A stretch of 64,000 nt of DNA from Gnetum montanum (lineage: Eukaryota; Streptophyta; Gnetopsida; Gnetales; Gnetaceae), in assembly GCA_015680685.1 (NCBI GenBank), contig MNCI01013669.1:23334-87333 (forward strand), read 5' to 3'. Each line of letters begins with the position of its first letter. The first letter of the stretch is position 1. A program made the position numbers and the translations under genes. Positions 36,115 to 45,954 of the stretch are shown piece after piece. The notes below the pieces were generated by a model. It ran no database searches. It was not told the DNA's origin and saw nothing but the letters and a program-made list of their open reading frames with translations.

Positions 36115-36463
36115 TTTGGCATCTATCCCTTAAAGGAAATCTAGCACTACCACCATAGTTAGGCCTATAACCTAGCCAGAAGGGATGGCCAATCCACTTC
36201 TTGTACCTCTCCACTCAACTCTTGTGACTTTCTTGTACCAGCTCCGCCACTTCATGCTAGCATAACCTCTAACCTTAGGTATACATGCCTTAGGTCAAAC
36301 CTCTAAAGGTTACCATAAGAGAGACATTTTTTATTACAACATGCCCTTTCAAGTCTTAATCACAACTATCCTTTCGAGTCTTGCTAAGATAATAATAACA
36401 CTTATTATGAAAAGACACCATCTTCATTAAGCAACATCATCATTTGGGAATAGGGATGTGATA
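36115..36463 (-). repeat. Element D 3' LTR
   Basis: It aligns with 40,499-40,853 along its length: TCTAGCACT, GGATGGCCAATCCACTTC, GCATAACCTCTAA or GCATGACCTCTAA, ATGCCTTAGG, TTATTACAACATG, CTTGCTAAGATAATAATAACAC and AAAAGACACCATCTTCATT. It reads from TGTGATA-like (right) to the left on the minus strand. Confidence 0.82.
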
Positions 36464-36478
36464 ATCTACCCTCCTTAG
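36464..36478 (-). promoter_or_regulatory. Element D polypurine tract
   Basis: The minus strand reads CTAAGGAGGGTAGAT, ending directly at the 3' LTR. This is the expected position and composition for a plus-strand primer. Confidence 0.65.
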
Positions 36479-36715
36479 GTTTCATTCATCCTTGAACAAG
36501 TCCACGTTCTTAATCTTTTTTTATCTCTAATGCATCTTTCATGATCCTATGCTCTAATAATTTGATTTCTCCTTCGAAATTGAAGTTATATCTTAGTTAT
36601 TCTGAAAATAAGATATATGTGAAAAGAATATATAAAAAATTAAATATTACTTTCTTGATACTTACTCTATTTTCTAAGATAATGAAAAAAGGTAAATTAA
36701 AGATTTATCAACCAC

Positions 36716-36977
36716 NNNNNNNNNNNNNNNNNNNNNNNNNNNNNNNNNNNNNNNNNNNNNNNNNNNNNNNNNNNNNNNNNNNNNNNNNNNNNNNNNNNNN
36801 NNNNNNNNNNNNNNNNNNNNNNNNNNNNNNNNNNNNNNNNNNNNNNNNNNNNNNNNNNNNNNNNNNNNNNNNNNNNNNNNNNNNNNNNNNNNNNNNNNNN
36901 NNNNNNNNNNNNNNNNNNNNNNNNNNNNNNNNNNNNNNNNNNNNNNNNNNNNNNNNNNNNNNNNNNNNNNNNNNNNN
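36716..36977. other. Assembly gap (262 N)
   Basis: Unknown bases inside element D, cutting off the C-terminal side of the nuclease pseudogene. Confidence 0.99.
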
Positions 36978-37740
36978 TAAGTAGAATATGCACTACCCAA
37001 TGGAATTGCATGTTGAATTGATGGAAACATATTTTTCAAATCAGGTTCATCTTCCAAAGATTCTTTTACAAATCCATATTTTAAGAATTGATAAACACTA
37101 CTTCCAACTTTTGCATTGAAGTCTCCATAAAGAATAAATGGAACTAGATCGGTATAACTTAGTAATAACTTTTTCTTCAAACTTTCTTCTATTTGCTTAA
37201 TCAAGTATTCTCCTTAACAAAATATAACATTTGAACATGTTAGTTTGGCAATTAAATGTGTGTTAACCATGCATACACATCTTCCATAATTAAATTTTTA
37301 AAATCAATGCCAAGGCTATGTGATTTTTCTAAAATCTTAACTATTCTTTCTTTTCCATCGCTTGAAGTTCTAAAATTTTAAAAATCATATTTTATAAACT
37401 CCATTCAAACTTGGCTTCTTTATAAAAGATCCTTGTTTTGATTTGTGCAATAGGCTAATCTATATGGATCAAAAGAAAAACTTTCATAAGAACCATTTTG
37501 CTTATAAATACCTTTGTATCCCATCTTTTCCAAGTCTAGTTGGAATTGGTGTAGAGATTCTCATGGCAAGACTTCCTATAGACACAAGACATCAGCATCC
37601 AAATATTCTAACTCTTTTAAGATGCATGAACATTGATATTCATGTCAATTCAAAGCCCATGGTGGACATAACAGACGTTGTTTCTCAGTTGCTAGTAATC
37701 TTGCAAGCACATTGTATGTTGCAACTTTCATTCTCATTCT
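36978..37740 (-). pseudogene. CCR4-type deadenylase (EEP nuclease) pseudogene inside element D
   Basis: The minus strand gives blocks of the exonuclease-endonuclease-phosphatase fold in order. 'MKVATYNVLARLLATEK' and 'CPPWALN' (37,645-37,710) match the family's YNVLAD...YCPPWAL. 'ILKELEYLDADVLCL' with 'EVLP' (about 37,550-37,620) matches the ADxxCLQEV catalytic Glu region. 'LEKMGYKGIYKQ' follows, and 'PFILYGDFNAKVGSSVYQFL' with 'AIPLGSAYST' (36,978-37,140) matches the GDFN...SAYS region. Stops, a deletion in the middle and the N gap make it nonfunctional. Intact family members remove poly(A) tails from mRNA. The blocks are read without obvious introns, which suggests a retrocopy. It runs in the same direction as element D. 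Subfamily (CCR4, Angel or related) is not settled. Confidence 0.75.
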
Positions 37741-37869
37741 TTGATTCTTTTCTAAATCATTTCTCTTCATGAGTATCATACTCCTTGTCGAAACGAGATT
37801 TTGAGTCTCCATGTTGTTTTTCTCTATGTTTTGATTACAAGATAGATTAATATACCCTTTTCTTAACAA

Positions 37870-38700
37870 TTGAAGATTGTTCTATTTTTTCAACTAATTC
37901 TCCAACTAATACATCAACTAATCCTTAACTAATACATCAAATAAATAACATTAGCTATTTTTATAATTATATTATCTAATACTTAATGTAACTATATTAT
38001 CTAATTCTTAAGAGCCTTTCTACCCCCCTTAAGAACACTAACTTCGGTAATGTAATTAATGACATGCCATAGTGATCTTAAGACTATCTATAAGGGTTGT
38101 GTACTAAATCTTAAAGTTGACAAGGTTGAATTTGTGATATCATCAAATTATTTGGTGTACAAATGATAAATCTAATGTCACCATTGAGTTCAAAAATATG
38201 AAAAATGTTGGAAATGATTATTTATATGTTGAAAATGGACATCATATGCTCAAGTTGTGTGAAAATTAAACTTTTGAGGATCTTGAGGCACTATATAAGG
38301 CAAGGAGTAAACCTTAATTTTTTGTGTTCCCTAGGATGAATTAGATTTCACCATTGGATTCAAAAGGTTGAAATCTATAGGAAACGATTCTTTGTTCATC
38401 GAAAAAGACTTTCGAAATCAAAACTTATGGCTTCTAAGGTTGAAGCCCTTTGGAACAAACAACCAAACTTCTTGAGAGGTAACCCATCCTAGTTCTACTT
38501 TAAAACAAGCATGCTTAATGATAAAGTTTTTACCGCATTGTTACCAAGGCACCACTTTTAAATTTTTGAAAATATTTGTGTGCATTTTTAATTTAAATTG
38601 ACAATTAATGAAGAAAATTTTTTAATTAAAATTTTTTCCTTTAGCTGAAGGAAAATTTGAAATTCCTATCAATTGTTAGAAAATTTCAAATTTCTTGTCT
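37870..38700. other. Element D interior filler with short repeats
   Basis: It contains a short run of CAACTAATACATCAA-like repeats (37,893-37,945). Two diverged copies of a segment around TCACCATTGGATTCAAAA (38,178 and 38,351), each followed by GGAAACGATT or GGAAATGATT, lie further on. No coding similarity is seen. Confidence 0.45.
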
Positions 38701-38721
38701 ACCGATGAAGAATTTTCATTG

Positions 38722-38910
38722 CATGGAATGATAGCCCATTTTGGGATCCACATGGCCCTCTTCTAGGCCTGTGCAAGCTATTTCAATATCTATGCAACCA
38801 TCCTCTAGGTTGGCATAGCCTACTTTAGGTTCCTTGTAGCCCTCCTCTCGGTCAATGTGGCCCATCTTAGGGTCCATGTGGCCCATCTCAAGGCCTACAT
38901 AACTTCTACA
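38722..38910 (-). repeat. 21-bp tandem repeat encoding 7-residue repeats
   Basis: About nine tandem units of 21 bp (plus-strand type CCCATCTTAGGGTCCATGTGG) lie here. Because 21 is a multiple of three, the minus strand keeps one frame (38,716-38,913) with a heptapeptide repeat: HMDPKMG, HIDREEG, YKEPKVG, YANLEDG, CIDIEIA, CTGLEEG, HVDPKMG. Units differ at many bases but no stop occurs in about 65 codons. It may be a decayed repeat-protein segment carried by element D, or a minisatellite open by chance. Function unknown. Confidence 0.7.
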
Positions 38911-38925
38911 CATGCTCAGTGGTGT

Positions 38926-39205
38926 TTAGAGAGGTGGTTTCTAGAGGCATCTGAAGAGGTGGTTTTCGGCAACTTGGAAGGTGATTTTTGGTAGTGCAAG
39001 AGGCAGTTTCTAGTAGTGTATGAGGTGATTCTTAGCAGCATGGGAGGTGGTTTGTGGTGACACAAGAGTCAATTTTTGGCAACACAGGAGGTTCTTTCTA
39101 GCAATGCAAGAGGCATTTTTTGGCAACACAAGAAGCGAGTCTTGGTGATATAGGAGGTGATTTCTAGCAATGTAGGAGGTGGTTTTTGGCAACTTTAAAG
39201 GTGAT
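38926..39205. repeat. 22-bp minisatellite, about 12-13 units
   Basis: Units such as GGTGGTTTGTGGTGACACAAGA, GGCATTTTTTGGCAACACAAGA and GGTGATTTCTAGCAATGTAGGA follow head to tail with near-constant 22-bp spacing. Since 22 is not a multiple of three, the overlapping minus-strand open frame (39,010-39,294) cycles through frames and is not a credible protein. It lies just beyond the 21-bp array. Confidence 0.8.
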
Positions 39206-40485
39206 CGAGGGCACATGCATAGGGTGGAGAACACAAAAAAGGATAGCATGCAAGTGTAGGGGAAGGATGTGCAGTTGCAAGACCCCCATGGCACAGAGGA
39301 TGGTAGTTACAAGGCAGCAATGGATAGTAAGTAATAAGTGAGCGACGACAGTAATGGCTGCAACAAGGCTGTGGCATGTCTAGTGACTATTGATGGAGAT
39401 GAGCTGGCAGGACAAAGCATCATGGTGGCTCGCACGCTATGGTGGTGTTGTTTGGACAATGCAGCCTACAGGTCCTGTAGGGCCAACGTAGCCCTTGCAA
39501 GGCTAGTGTGATCAATTTTTTTAATTTTAATTTTATTTATTTATTTATTTTAAAAAATATTTTATAAATTTTTTTAAAAATAAAAGTAAGTTGGGGCTTG
39601 GGCTCAAACCCAAAAACTCTTATTTAAAAATTTAAAATTTTTTAAAAACTTTTTATTATTATTATATTCTACCTTGCCTCAAGGATTGACGTGGTGGTTC
39701 AATTGATTACAGGGTAGAGGTTTGGTATGGATCAATGGCAATTTCAGGTTGATTTCTGATCCTAAAATTTTGACCTTTTTTATTTATTTATTTTAATAAT
39801 AATAATAATAATTTAATATTATTTTAATGCATGTATAAAGAGAAACTTTAAACATCAATATCTCCCAAACTGTAAGTTCAATCAAGACAAAATTTGTACC
39901 ATTAGAATCATCTCAATGAGTACTATGTGTTGGGCATAGTTTTAGGGTTCAAAAATGAAGTTGGGTTTTCAAAAATTAAAATGACCAAACTAGCCTATTT
40001 TGTTAAATTGACATTTTTATGCTAACATATGGTAACTTGGAATCTTCTAGATTACTTGGATAGTGAATTCAACAAGATTAATTCATGTCATGGTTACTAA
40101 CTTTGTAGAAAGAAATTTAACAATGACCCTAATCAACTAATAATTATAGTATTAAGATGGGTAAAAGTTACCTAGATAGGTGTATCATTGTCTTACCAAC
40201 ATCTCTTGTAATTGATGAATCTTGATGAGGTATGATCAAATCTTCATCTATTAATGATATCTATGAAATAATTTTATTGGTTGTTGGGATCTAGATACCT
40301 AATCCCTTGTTTGTGAAATCAATGAAAAGGTATCTTCTAACGTACATCGCAGACATATCATACATCCACATATGGTGCATCTAGTGATGATTACTAGTTT
40401 TCCCTATGTTGTGGCTTCAAGGTTCATCATCAAGTTCATGTTGTAGTTGGCCCATGGTTTTGAATGGCCCTTGGGTCATGATTTT
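39206..40485. other. Element D 5' interior, noncoding
   Basis: It comprises a GC-richer part (39,206-39,500), a T/A homopolymer-rich part (39,510-39,660), TAA microsatellite tracts near 39,790-39,815, and unique-looking sequence up to the primer site. No gag homology was recognised. Confidence 0.5.
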
Positions 40486-40497
40486 CTCTAATACCAA
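40486..40497 (-). promoter_or_regulatory. Element D primer-binding site
   Basis: The minus strand reads TTGGTATTAGAG one base after the LTR end GGATGTCACA. It is close to TTGGTATCAGAG, complementary to initiator tRNA-Met. Confidence 0.75.
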
Positions 40498-40498
40498 T

Positions 40499-40853
40499 TG
40501 TGACATCCTATCCCNTCCCTTAGAGGTAATCTAGCACTGCCACTACAATTAGGCTTATAAAATGGCCAAAAGGAATGGCCAATCCACTTCCTGTCGCACT
40601 TCACTTGGCTTCTGTGACTTGCCTATACCAACTCCACCACTCCATGTTGGCATGACCTCTAATCCTATGTATAAATGCCTTAGGCCATACCCCCAAAGAT
40701 TACCTTAAGAGATACGTCCATTATTACAACATGTCCTTTCAGGTCTTAATCACAACTACCCTTTTGGATCTTGCTAAGATAATAATAACACGTGTTATCA
40801 AAAGACACCATCTTCATTTGGCAACAACAGCATTTGGAAATGGGGATGTGACA
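40499..40853 (-). repeat. Element D 5' LTR
   Basis: 355 bp, TGTGACATCC to GGGATGTGACA on the plus strand, so it has inverted ends typical of LTRs. It matches the left LTR (36,115-36,463). One N lies at 40,515. Confidence 0.82.
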
Positions 40854-41379
40854 CTTATGATGAAAAACCACATTTCATTAATCATTTCCCTTTATCTATT
40901 TACAAACAAAGTTAAAATTAATGAGGAACAACTAATACAAACACAACTAAGCCAAGACTTATGATTGACATTCAAGATTATTTAAAACCAAATGTCGAAG
41001 TCCAAAGTTTGATCCTGAAGAGCTAGTAACTTGTCTCTGAACCAATAAGCCATTAGTAACAAATAACTAATATCTCATGATTCTATAATTGTCTAATATT
41101 CTCCACCTTTTGAAAAATCAATAAAAAGATAAGGCATAGTAATTCTATGACAAGGAGAATTCATACATGCACATCCAACAAGAAAGAGCAAAGCAATATA
41201 ACTTCTCATGCTAAATATTTCAAAAGGTTAAGAACAACCAAACAGATCCTCAACAAGATGCTCATAAATAGATTTAAATATGTCAAGTTTAAAAATATAT
41301 CATCAAGAAAATCACTTTAAGGTAAAGATCCAAAATGTAACATGACCAAAAGAAGGCTCATGCTTTTACCTTAGATACT

Positions 41380-41890
41380 TTACTAACCTTAATATAAATA
41401 TACCTCTTCTTGTATGGTCCCATTTAGAAAGGCACTTTTTACATCCATTTGATGTAGATTGATATTTTTAATACTAGCATATGCCAAAAGATGTCTAATA
41501 GTTTCAAGTCTAGCAATAGGAGCAAAAGTCTCATCAAAATCAATTCTTTCCTATTGATTATACCCTTTTGCAACTAGCCTAACTTTATTTTTAATTATAT
41601 TTCCATTTTCATCATTTTTATTCCTAGGGACCCATTTTGTTCAAATAATTGGTTTATGATTTGTTTTAGGTGTCAATTTCCACACATCATTCCTAGTGAA
41701 TTAATTAAGTTCACCTTGCATAGTATAAATCCACCCTTCTTCTTCTACTACTTCTTTGAAGTTTTTGGGTTCTAGTTGTGAAAGACATGTTGCATAGGCA
41801 CAAATTAACTTAGTTTTTCTTCTAGTGTGAATCCCATCTTGTACTTGTCCAATTACACCATTGAGAGAGTATGTTCTACTAACTCTAGGC
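41380..41890 (-). pseudogene. Element G reverse transcriptase N-terminal part
   Basis: The minus strand reads 'GWIYTMQGELN' (41,701-41,740), 'KNKVRLVAKGYNQ', 'IDFDETFAPIARLETIRHLL' and 'NINLHQMDVKSAFLNG' (near 41,450), the well-conserved start and first catalytic motif (Asp in MDVKSAFL) of copia RT. The later motifs (YVDD) are not found; the sequence degenerates past 41,380. Confidence 0.82.
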
Positions 41891-41999
41891 ATCTTAGGTT
41901 GAATTGGTGATATGTACTCATGTTCATCCTTAGCTCTTCCTCATGTTCACTATCTAATTCTGAATTTTTGTTAATTTATACGTGTGAGGCACTACATAA

Positions 42000-42780
42000 C
42001 TATTGAATGGGAACTACTTCATCATCAAGTTTTCGAGAAGTAACATCACTATCATTAATTTTAACATTAATAGTTTCTTCTATAACATTTTTTATTTTGT
42101 TGAAGACTCTATATACTGTACTAACAGAAGAATATCCTAAGAAAATGCCTTCATCAGTTTTATGATCAAGTTTTTGTAAGAAATTCTTATCATTTAAAAT
42201 ATAGCATTTGGAACCAAAGACATGAAAAGAATCTACCAAACATTTTTCTACCAATCCATAATCCATAGGAAATTTTAGAGATGAGCCTTCTTACCAAAGC
42301 TCTATTGGAGATGTAGTGTTAATTGCTTCAGCCCAAAAATGGCAAGGAGAATTTCTATCATTCAATATAGTTCTCCCCATTTCATTCAAGATCCTATTCC
42401 TTCTTTTGGCTACACCATTCTATTGAAGAGTTTTTACAATAAAGAATTGATGAAGTATGTCATTCATTTGACAAAATTGCTCAAATTTGGCATTCTTGAA
42501 TTCCCCTCCATTGTCACTATTGATGAATATAATACCATATCTTTTTTTCTTACTTAATGTAATTGAAAATTCTTAAGAAATGATCAAATACTTCATCCTT
42601 GTGATATAAGAAGCAACCCAAGTAAAATAAGAGTAATCATCAACAATGGTTAGAAAATACTTTTTCTTCCTCAAAATAAGTGTTTGAGAAGGACCAACTA
42701 GATCCATCTGAAGTAAATCTAAGGGATGAGACATAGAGAAACAATTTTTCTTACCAAACCTTACCTTTTTTTGCATTTCC
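42000..42780 (-). pseudogene. Element G integrase and following block
   Basis: The minus strand reads 'PLDLLQMDLVGPSQT' (first Asp) and 'YFLTIVDDYSYFTWV' in 42,573-42,776. Then comes 'NGVAKRRNRILNEMGRTIL' (near 42,390), where the catalytic Glu of the usual NGVxERxNRTL is Lys, a G-to-A-type change. Next are 'CHFWAEAINT' and 'DSFHVFGSKCYILND' with 'LDHKTDEGIFLGYSS' (42,000-42,266). The integrase could not have worked even without its stops. Confidence 0.85.
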
Positions 42781-43015
42781 TTTTGGCATGCTTCATAGGT
42801 GTGTTCAAATTGAAGTCTTTAAGTTTGGGCAATTCATAAACCATTTTCTTTGTCACCAAAGTCTAAAGAATTTCTTTGTTTATGTGGCCCAATTTTCTAG
42901 GCCACATACAAACATTATTTGTATTACTAATCAAGCAATTGGATTCAAGGTTATAATTATCTCCAAATACAGTGGTGTAAACATTGGCCTTTATAGCTTC
43001 TTCTATTACAATGTT

Positions 43016-43735
43016 TCAAGTGGTTAAGTCTTTTATTTTGCAAGTTTCTTTTGAAAAAGTAACATTGAAATTTGAATCATAGAGTTTACTAAAATTAAGA
43101 AGATTATCCTTTAATCCTTTGATAAAAAAATGTTTATTTATAGTAGATTGTCCCTTATATTTTCCTCCTATGGTACTAATACCTATTATAGGAGCCTCCA
43201 TTTCATCTCCAAAAGTAATGGTTCCACAATTTTATTATGTAAAGTGTATAAATTGGATTTTAGATCCCTTCATATGCCTTGAATAGTTGCTATCAATATA
43301 CCATGTGCTTGTTTTGACTTTAGATAGAGCAACTTGAGCCATCATGTTCTGTTCAGGCTTCCTCTCTTTTTGCTTCCATATGTTCTTTCCCTACAAAGTA
43401 CCTTATCTAGGATATTTTTGAAAAGACCAAGTATAATTTTTCATTCTAAGATAGAAATATGTCTGAGCACATCTAGATTTTCCACAATAGAAATAATTTA
43501 GAGTCCTAAATTTTTTTATATTACGAAACCTTGAACAACTTTCTTTAGAAGAATCCCTGATGCATACATCCTTTTGTTCTTGATCTTTACATTTTTGTAA
43601 AAAAAATTTATTCATCTACTTAATGACCTTGGTTAGCCTTTGAATCTTAGCCATTAGGTATAAGTTTTCTTTCTTGAGATAAGAACATTCATAAAGCATC
43701 ATTTTATCAAGTGTATCTATTGGTTGAGATATCAT
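43016..43735 (-). pseudogene. Element G gag end and pre-integrase domain
   Basis: A zinc-knuckle-like stretch near 43,480 reads YFYCGKSRCAQTYF, in which most of the Cys/His ligands of CFYCGKxGHxxxxC are replaced. The pre-integrase block at 43,016-43,201 reads 'FFIKGLKDNLLNFSKLYDSN', the usual copia V-K-G-L-K-H-N-L-L-S-I-S-Q-L-C pattern. The N-terminal gag is missing at the border with LTR-like sequence F. Confidence 0.7.
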
Positions 43736-44490
43736 AAATGCTATATTGGAGATGCTACGTCGCATTTGTGTTGTAGCACCCCTATCAATGCATCTCAATT
43801 GGCTACTACATTGTAGATGCTATATTCCATTTTCTATAACTTAGCTACATTGATGCATACTTCACAACACATTCCTGTTGACGTAATACCTTTATTTGCC
43901 TATAAATATGCGAGCACTTACTACATATTTGGCACCATTTGGTCAATAGTGTAGTTAAACTTTTCCAATTTTATTCGATGATCTTAGTAAGTAGTTAGTG
44001 AGTGCCTGCAATGTGGATTTGAGTCAATTGTATGATGTCTTATTCAAGTGGAATTGTACTTATACATATTTCATGAATAATAATAAGATTGAGATTAATT
44101 CCTATTCATTGCAGCACTTTAACTTAGAATAGATTTACTTTCAATGTAATTTATTTTCGATGTACTTAGTTAATATTTACTTTTCCATGCATGTTAATTA
44201 ATTGGAAAAATGAGCATGAACAGTTTCAAGCGTAAACACATATTTGCTTAGTAACCCCAGCAATGTTATTATTTGGTTCGTCCAGTAGCATAACACTTAG
44301 TAATTCCAATAGTAGGTATGTGAGTTCAAAATGTGTACAGTAAGCTAGGAACAGACACTCATCACCCTTAAGATAGTTTAGGATTTATCTTATTATTATT
44401 AATTAGATTAAATAATTAAATTTTATACTTTCACATAACTTAGCCTTAGTCAGACAACATCAATAATGATATGCCTCACTTTAGACTAAA
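43736..44490 (+). promoter_or_regulatory. LTR-like sequence F: motif array, TATA box, transcribed part
   Basis: Between 43,739 and 43,860 variants of GAGATGCTA and TGGCTACTACATTGTAGATGC recur. A good TATA box CCTATAAATATG lies at 43,900-43,911 on the plus strand, followed by about 450 bp with AATAATAATAAGATTGAGATTAA and a downstream 'CCACTTCG'-poor tail ending near 44,360. The layout (array, TATA, about 450 bp) is that of an LTR, but no partner LTR or primer site was identified. It is sandwiched between copia remnant G and LTR C. Confidence 0.45.
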
Positions 44491-44494
44491 CTAT

Positions 44495-45440
44495 ATAATC
44501 AGCGGTGAGGTACCCCTACACCTAACCATATGAATCACAAAGCATTCACATGGGATCCAGTCAAATTTCATGGGCTTTATCATTTTTAGTACACTAGTCC
44601 TTTAGGAAGTGAATCTAGCCTTAATGTAAATTGTTGTCTACCCAATTACACTTGTGACATTCATTGGTATGGAAAAGTGTAACTGAGGCATCTCATTTTT
44701 ATCATTTTGTGTTTTATAGTTTGGTACTCAAAATGTAAATAAAAGGAATGGATTAACTAAACTAAATTAACTAATTAACTATCATTTAACTAATCCTAAC
44801 ATAAGCATATGATCTCATTTTCTATACACATCTTGAACCCACATATCCACTGCTACACTACTAGGCGAACCAAGCAATAACGCTGCTAGGATTACTAAAT
44901 GAATACATGTTATGCTTGAAGTGGTCATACTTATGTGTGTAATCTATTTGGCTTAATTGCTTCATTAACATAATAACTGTAAAATATTTAATAACTAATT
45001 GAAAACATTTCATAAATAATTCAAAATATTACATGCATAAATGAAATAGCTAATCTATCCAAAGTGTTGTAAGGTTAATTAGAAAGCTTGTCTTTATTAT
45101 CGCACACACTGTCATGCTCAGGTACAACGATGCTTGAATAAAGATCCATACACTCAATGGCTCCTACTACAAGCACTTGGGAAAAAATTCTAACTTTTGA
45201 ATGGAAAAACTGTAAGAGCTTTACTACAGCTACAATCTCTACTTTTCATAAATGTGGCTACAAGCACATATTTATAGCTGACTAGAAGCACTAGGTCGAT
45301 AAGGCCACATGAACGCATGATATGATGCATCAACTAAGCCTCATCGAGGAGTCCTAGACAATGAGTCCGCATTGACAAGGTTTCATCAATGCAACCAATA
45401 GAACGCGACTCATCACCATATGTGATAAAGCTACCACTAG
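44495..45440 (-). repeat. LTR C: lone LTR of the A/B gypsy family
   Basis: It aligns with LTR A (16,884-17,809) block by block: CCTACACCTAACCATATGAAT, AGTGTAAC(T)GAGG, CTAATCCTAACATAAGCATATG, TATACACATCTTGAA, GCTGCTAGGATTAC, GTGGTCATACTTATGTGTGT and GCTTGTCTTTATT. The minus strand has a TATA box (CTATAAATAT at 45,268-45,277) and upstream an array at about 45,283-45,420 with GATAAGG, GACAAGG and CATCAATG elements. No primer site or polypurine tract adjoins it, and both flanks are other sequences, so it is probably a solo LTR. Ends are approximate. Confidence 0.72.
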
Positions 45441-45649
45441 CATAAGTGAGAAGATAGTGACTTGCGAACAATGCTTAACCCATCTTCTAATCCAAGTTAT
45501 AAAAAAGAAAAGAAGAACAAGACAAGTGAATTGTTAGATAGATTGTTTTCATGTGTGGAAAATGCAAGATGAAACTAGTAATGTTTTTATTATGATGGCT
45601 ATAGAAAAGAGTTATCGGCATTTGTTCATGCATTGTATGGTGCTTGCGG

Positions 45650-45954
45650 TGATTTTGGAATGACTTATGTATGGAAAATATTTTGAAATAATAAAATTTT
45701 GTATCCAAAGTTTCCACATTATATAAAATTATAACAAAGTATTATGACTATTCCAACTAGCACAGTTCATTTGTGAAAGGGAATTTTCCAAGAAAACTCT
45801 TATTAAAGATATTAGAATGACAAAATTAAGTATTGAAACTCTTGATGCTTTATTGAGGATATCATTAATTGGACTAGAATTATTTGCCACTGATTGGAAA
45901 GCTATATACAAGATTTGTAAAGATAAGAAAGAAAGAAGAAATCTTGAATTGTGA
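45650..45954 (+). pseudogene. hAT transposase C-terminal dimerisation domain
   Basis: The plus strand reads 'YPKFPHYIKL' then 'SIMTIPTSTVHL' and, after one frame shift, 'CEREFSKKTLIKDIRMTKL' and 'SIETLDALLRISLIGLE', ending 'KICKDKKERRNLEL' with a stop at 45,954. This matches the hAT family C-terminal block (CERxFSxxxxIKxxxRxxLxxETLDALLRIS...W). About 80 residues can be followed; the rest of the transposase and terminal inverted repeats were not found. hAT transposases cut and paste DNA as dimers through this region. The opposite-strand frame at 45,729-45,911 is a shadow. Confidence 0.85.

Larger units (their letters stand above)
36115..40853 (-). mobile_element. LTR element D without gag-pol (LARD-like), 4.7 kb
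   Basis: Two similar direct repeats of about 350 bp (36,115-36,463 and 40,499-40,853) bound a 4.0-kb interior. On the minus strand the right LTR starts TGTCACATCCCC and ends GGATGTCACA, and is followed one base later by TTGGTATTAGAG, an initiator tRNA-Met-type primer site. The left LTR is preceded (minus) by the purine tract TAAGGAGGGTAGAT. Orientation and structure are thus those of a complete LTR element. Its interior has no recognisable gag, RT or integrase; instead it carries a nuclease pseudogene (36,978-37,740), two minisatellites and AT-rich filler. It is a non-autonomous element that may have captured host sequence. No clear 5-bp target duplication was found. Confidence 0.75.
40854..43735 (-). 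mobile_element. Ty1/copia remnant G (minus strand), no LTRs found
   Basis: Minus-strand fragments in copia order run from right to left: gag part with zinc knuckle (43,735-43,403), pre-integrase (43,201-43,016), integrase (42,780-42,290), the block after integrase (42,266-42,000) and the RT N-terminal half (41,710-41,380). Similarity fades by about 41,350. The stretch 40,854-41,350 is probably its decayed 3' part, next to element D. Neither LTR is recognised; the right edge abuts LTR-like sequence F near 43,735. It is distinct from element H in sequence. Confidence 0.75.

Noticed and set aside
36541-37204. Open frames running through the N gap at 36,716-36,977
   Set aside because: Unknown bases cannot be translated; only the part outside the gap (36,978-37,204, minus) was used.
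38926-39205. CRISPR-like array
   Set aside because: Units are contiguous degenerate 22-mers without unique spacers, in plant nuclear DNA; it is a minisatellite.
39010-39294. Minus-strand open frame over the 22-bp minisatellite
   Set aside because: The 22-bp period shifts frame every unit, so the reading is a chance product of the repeat.
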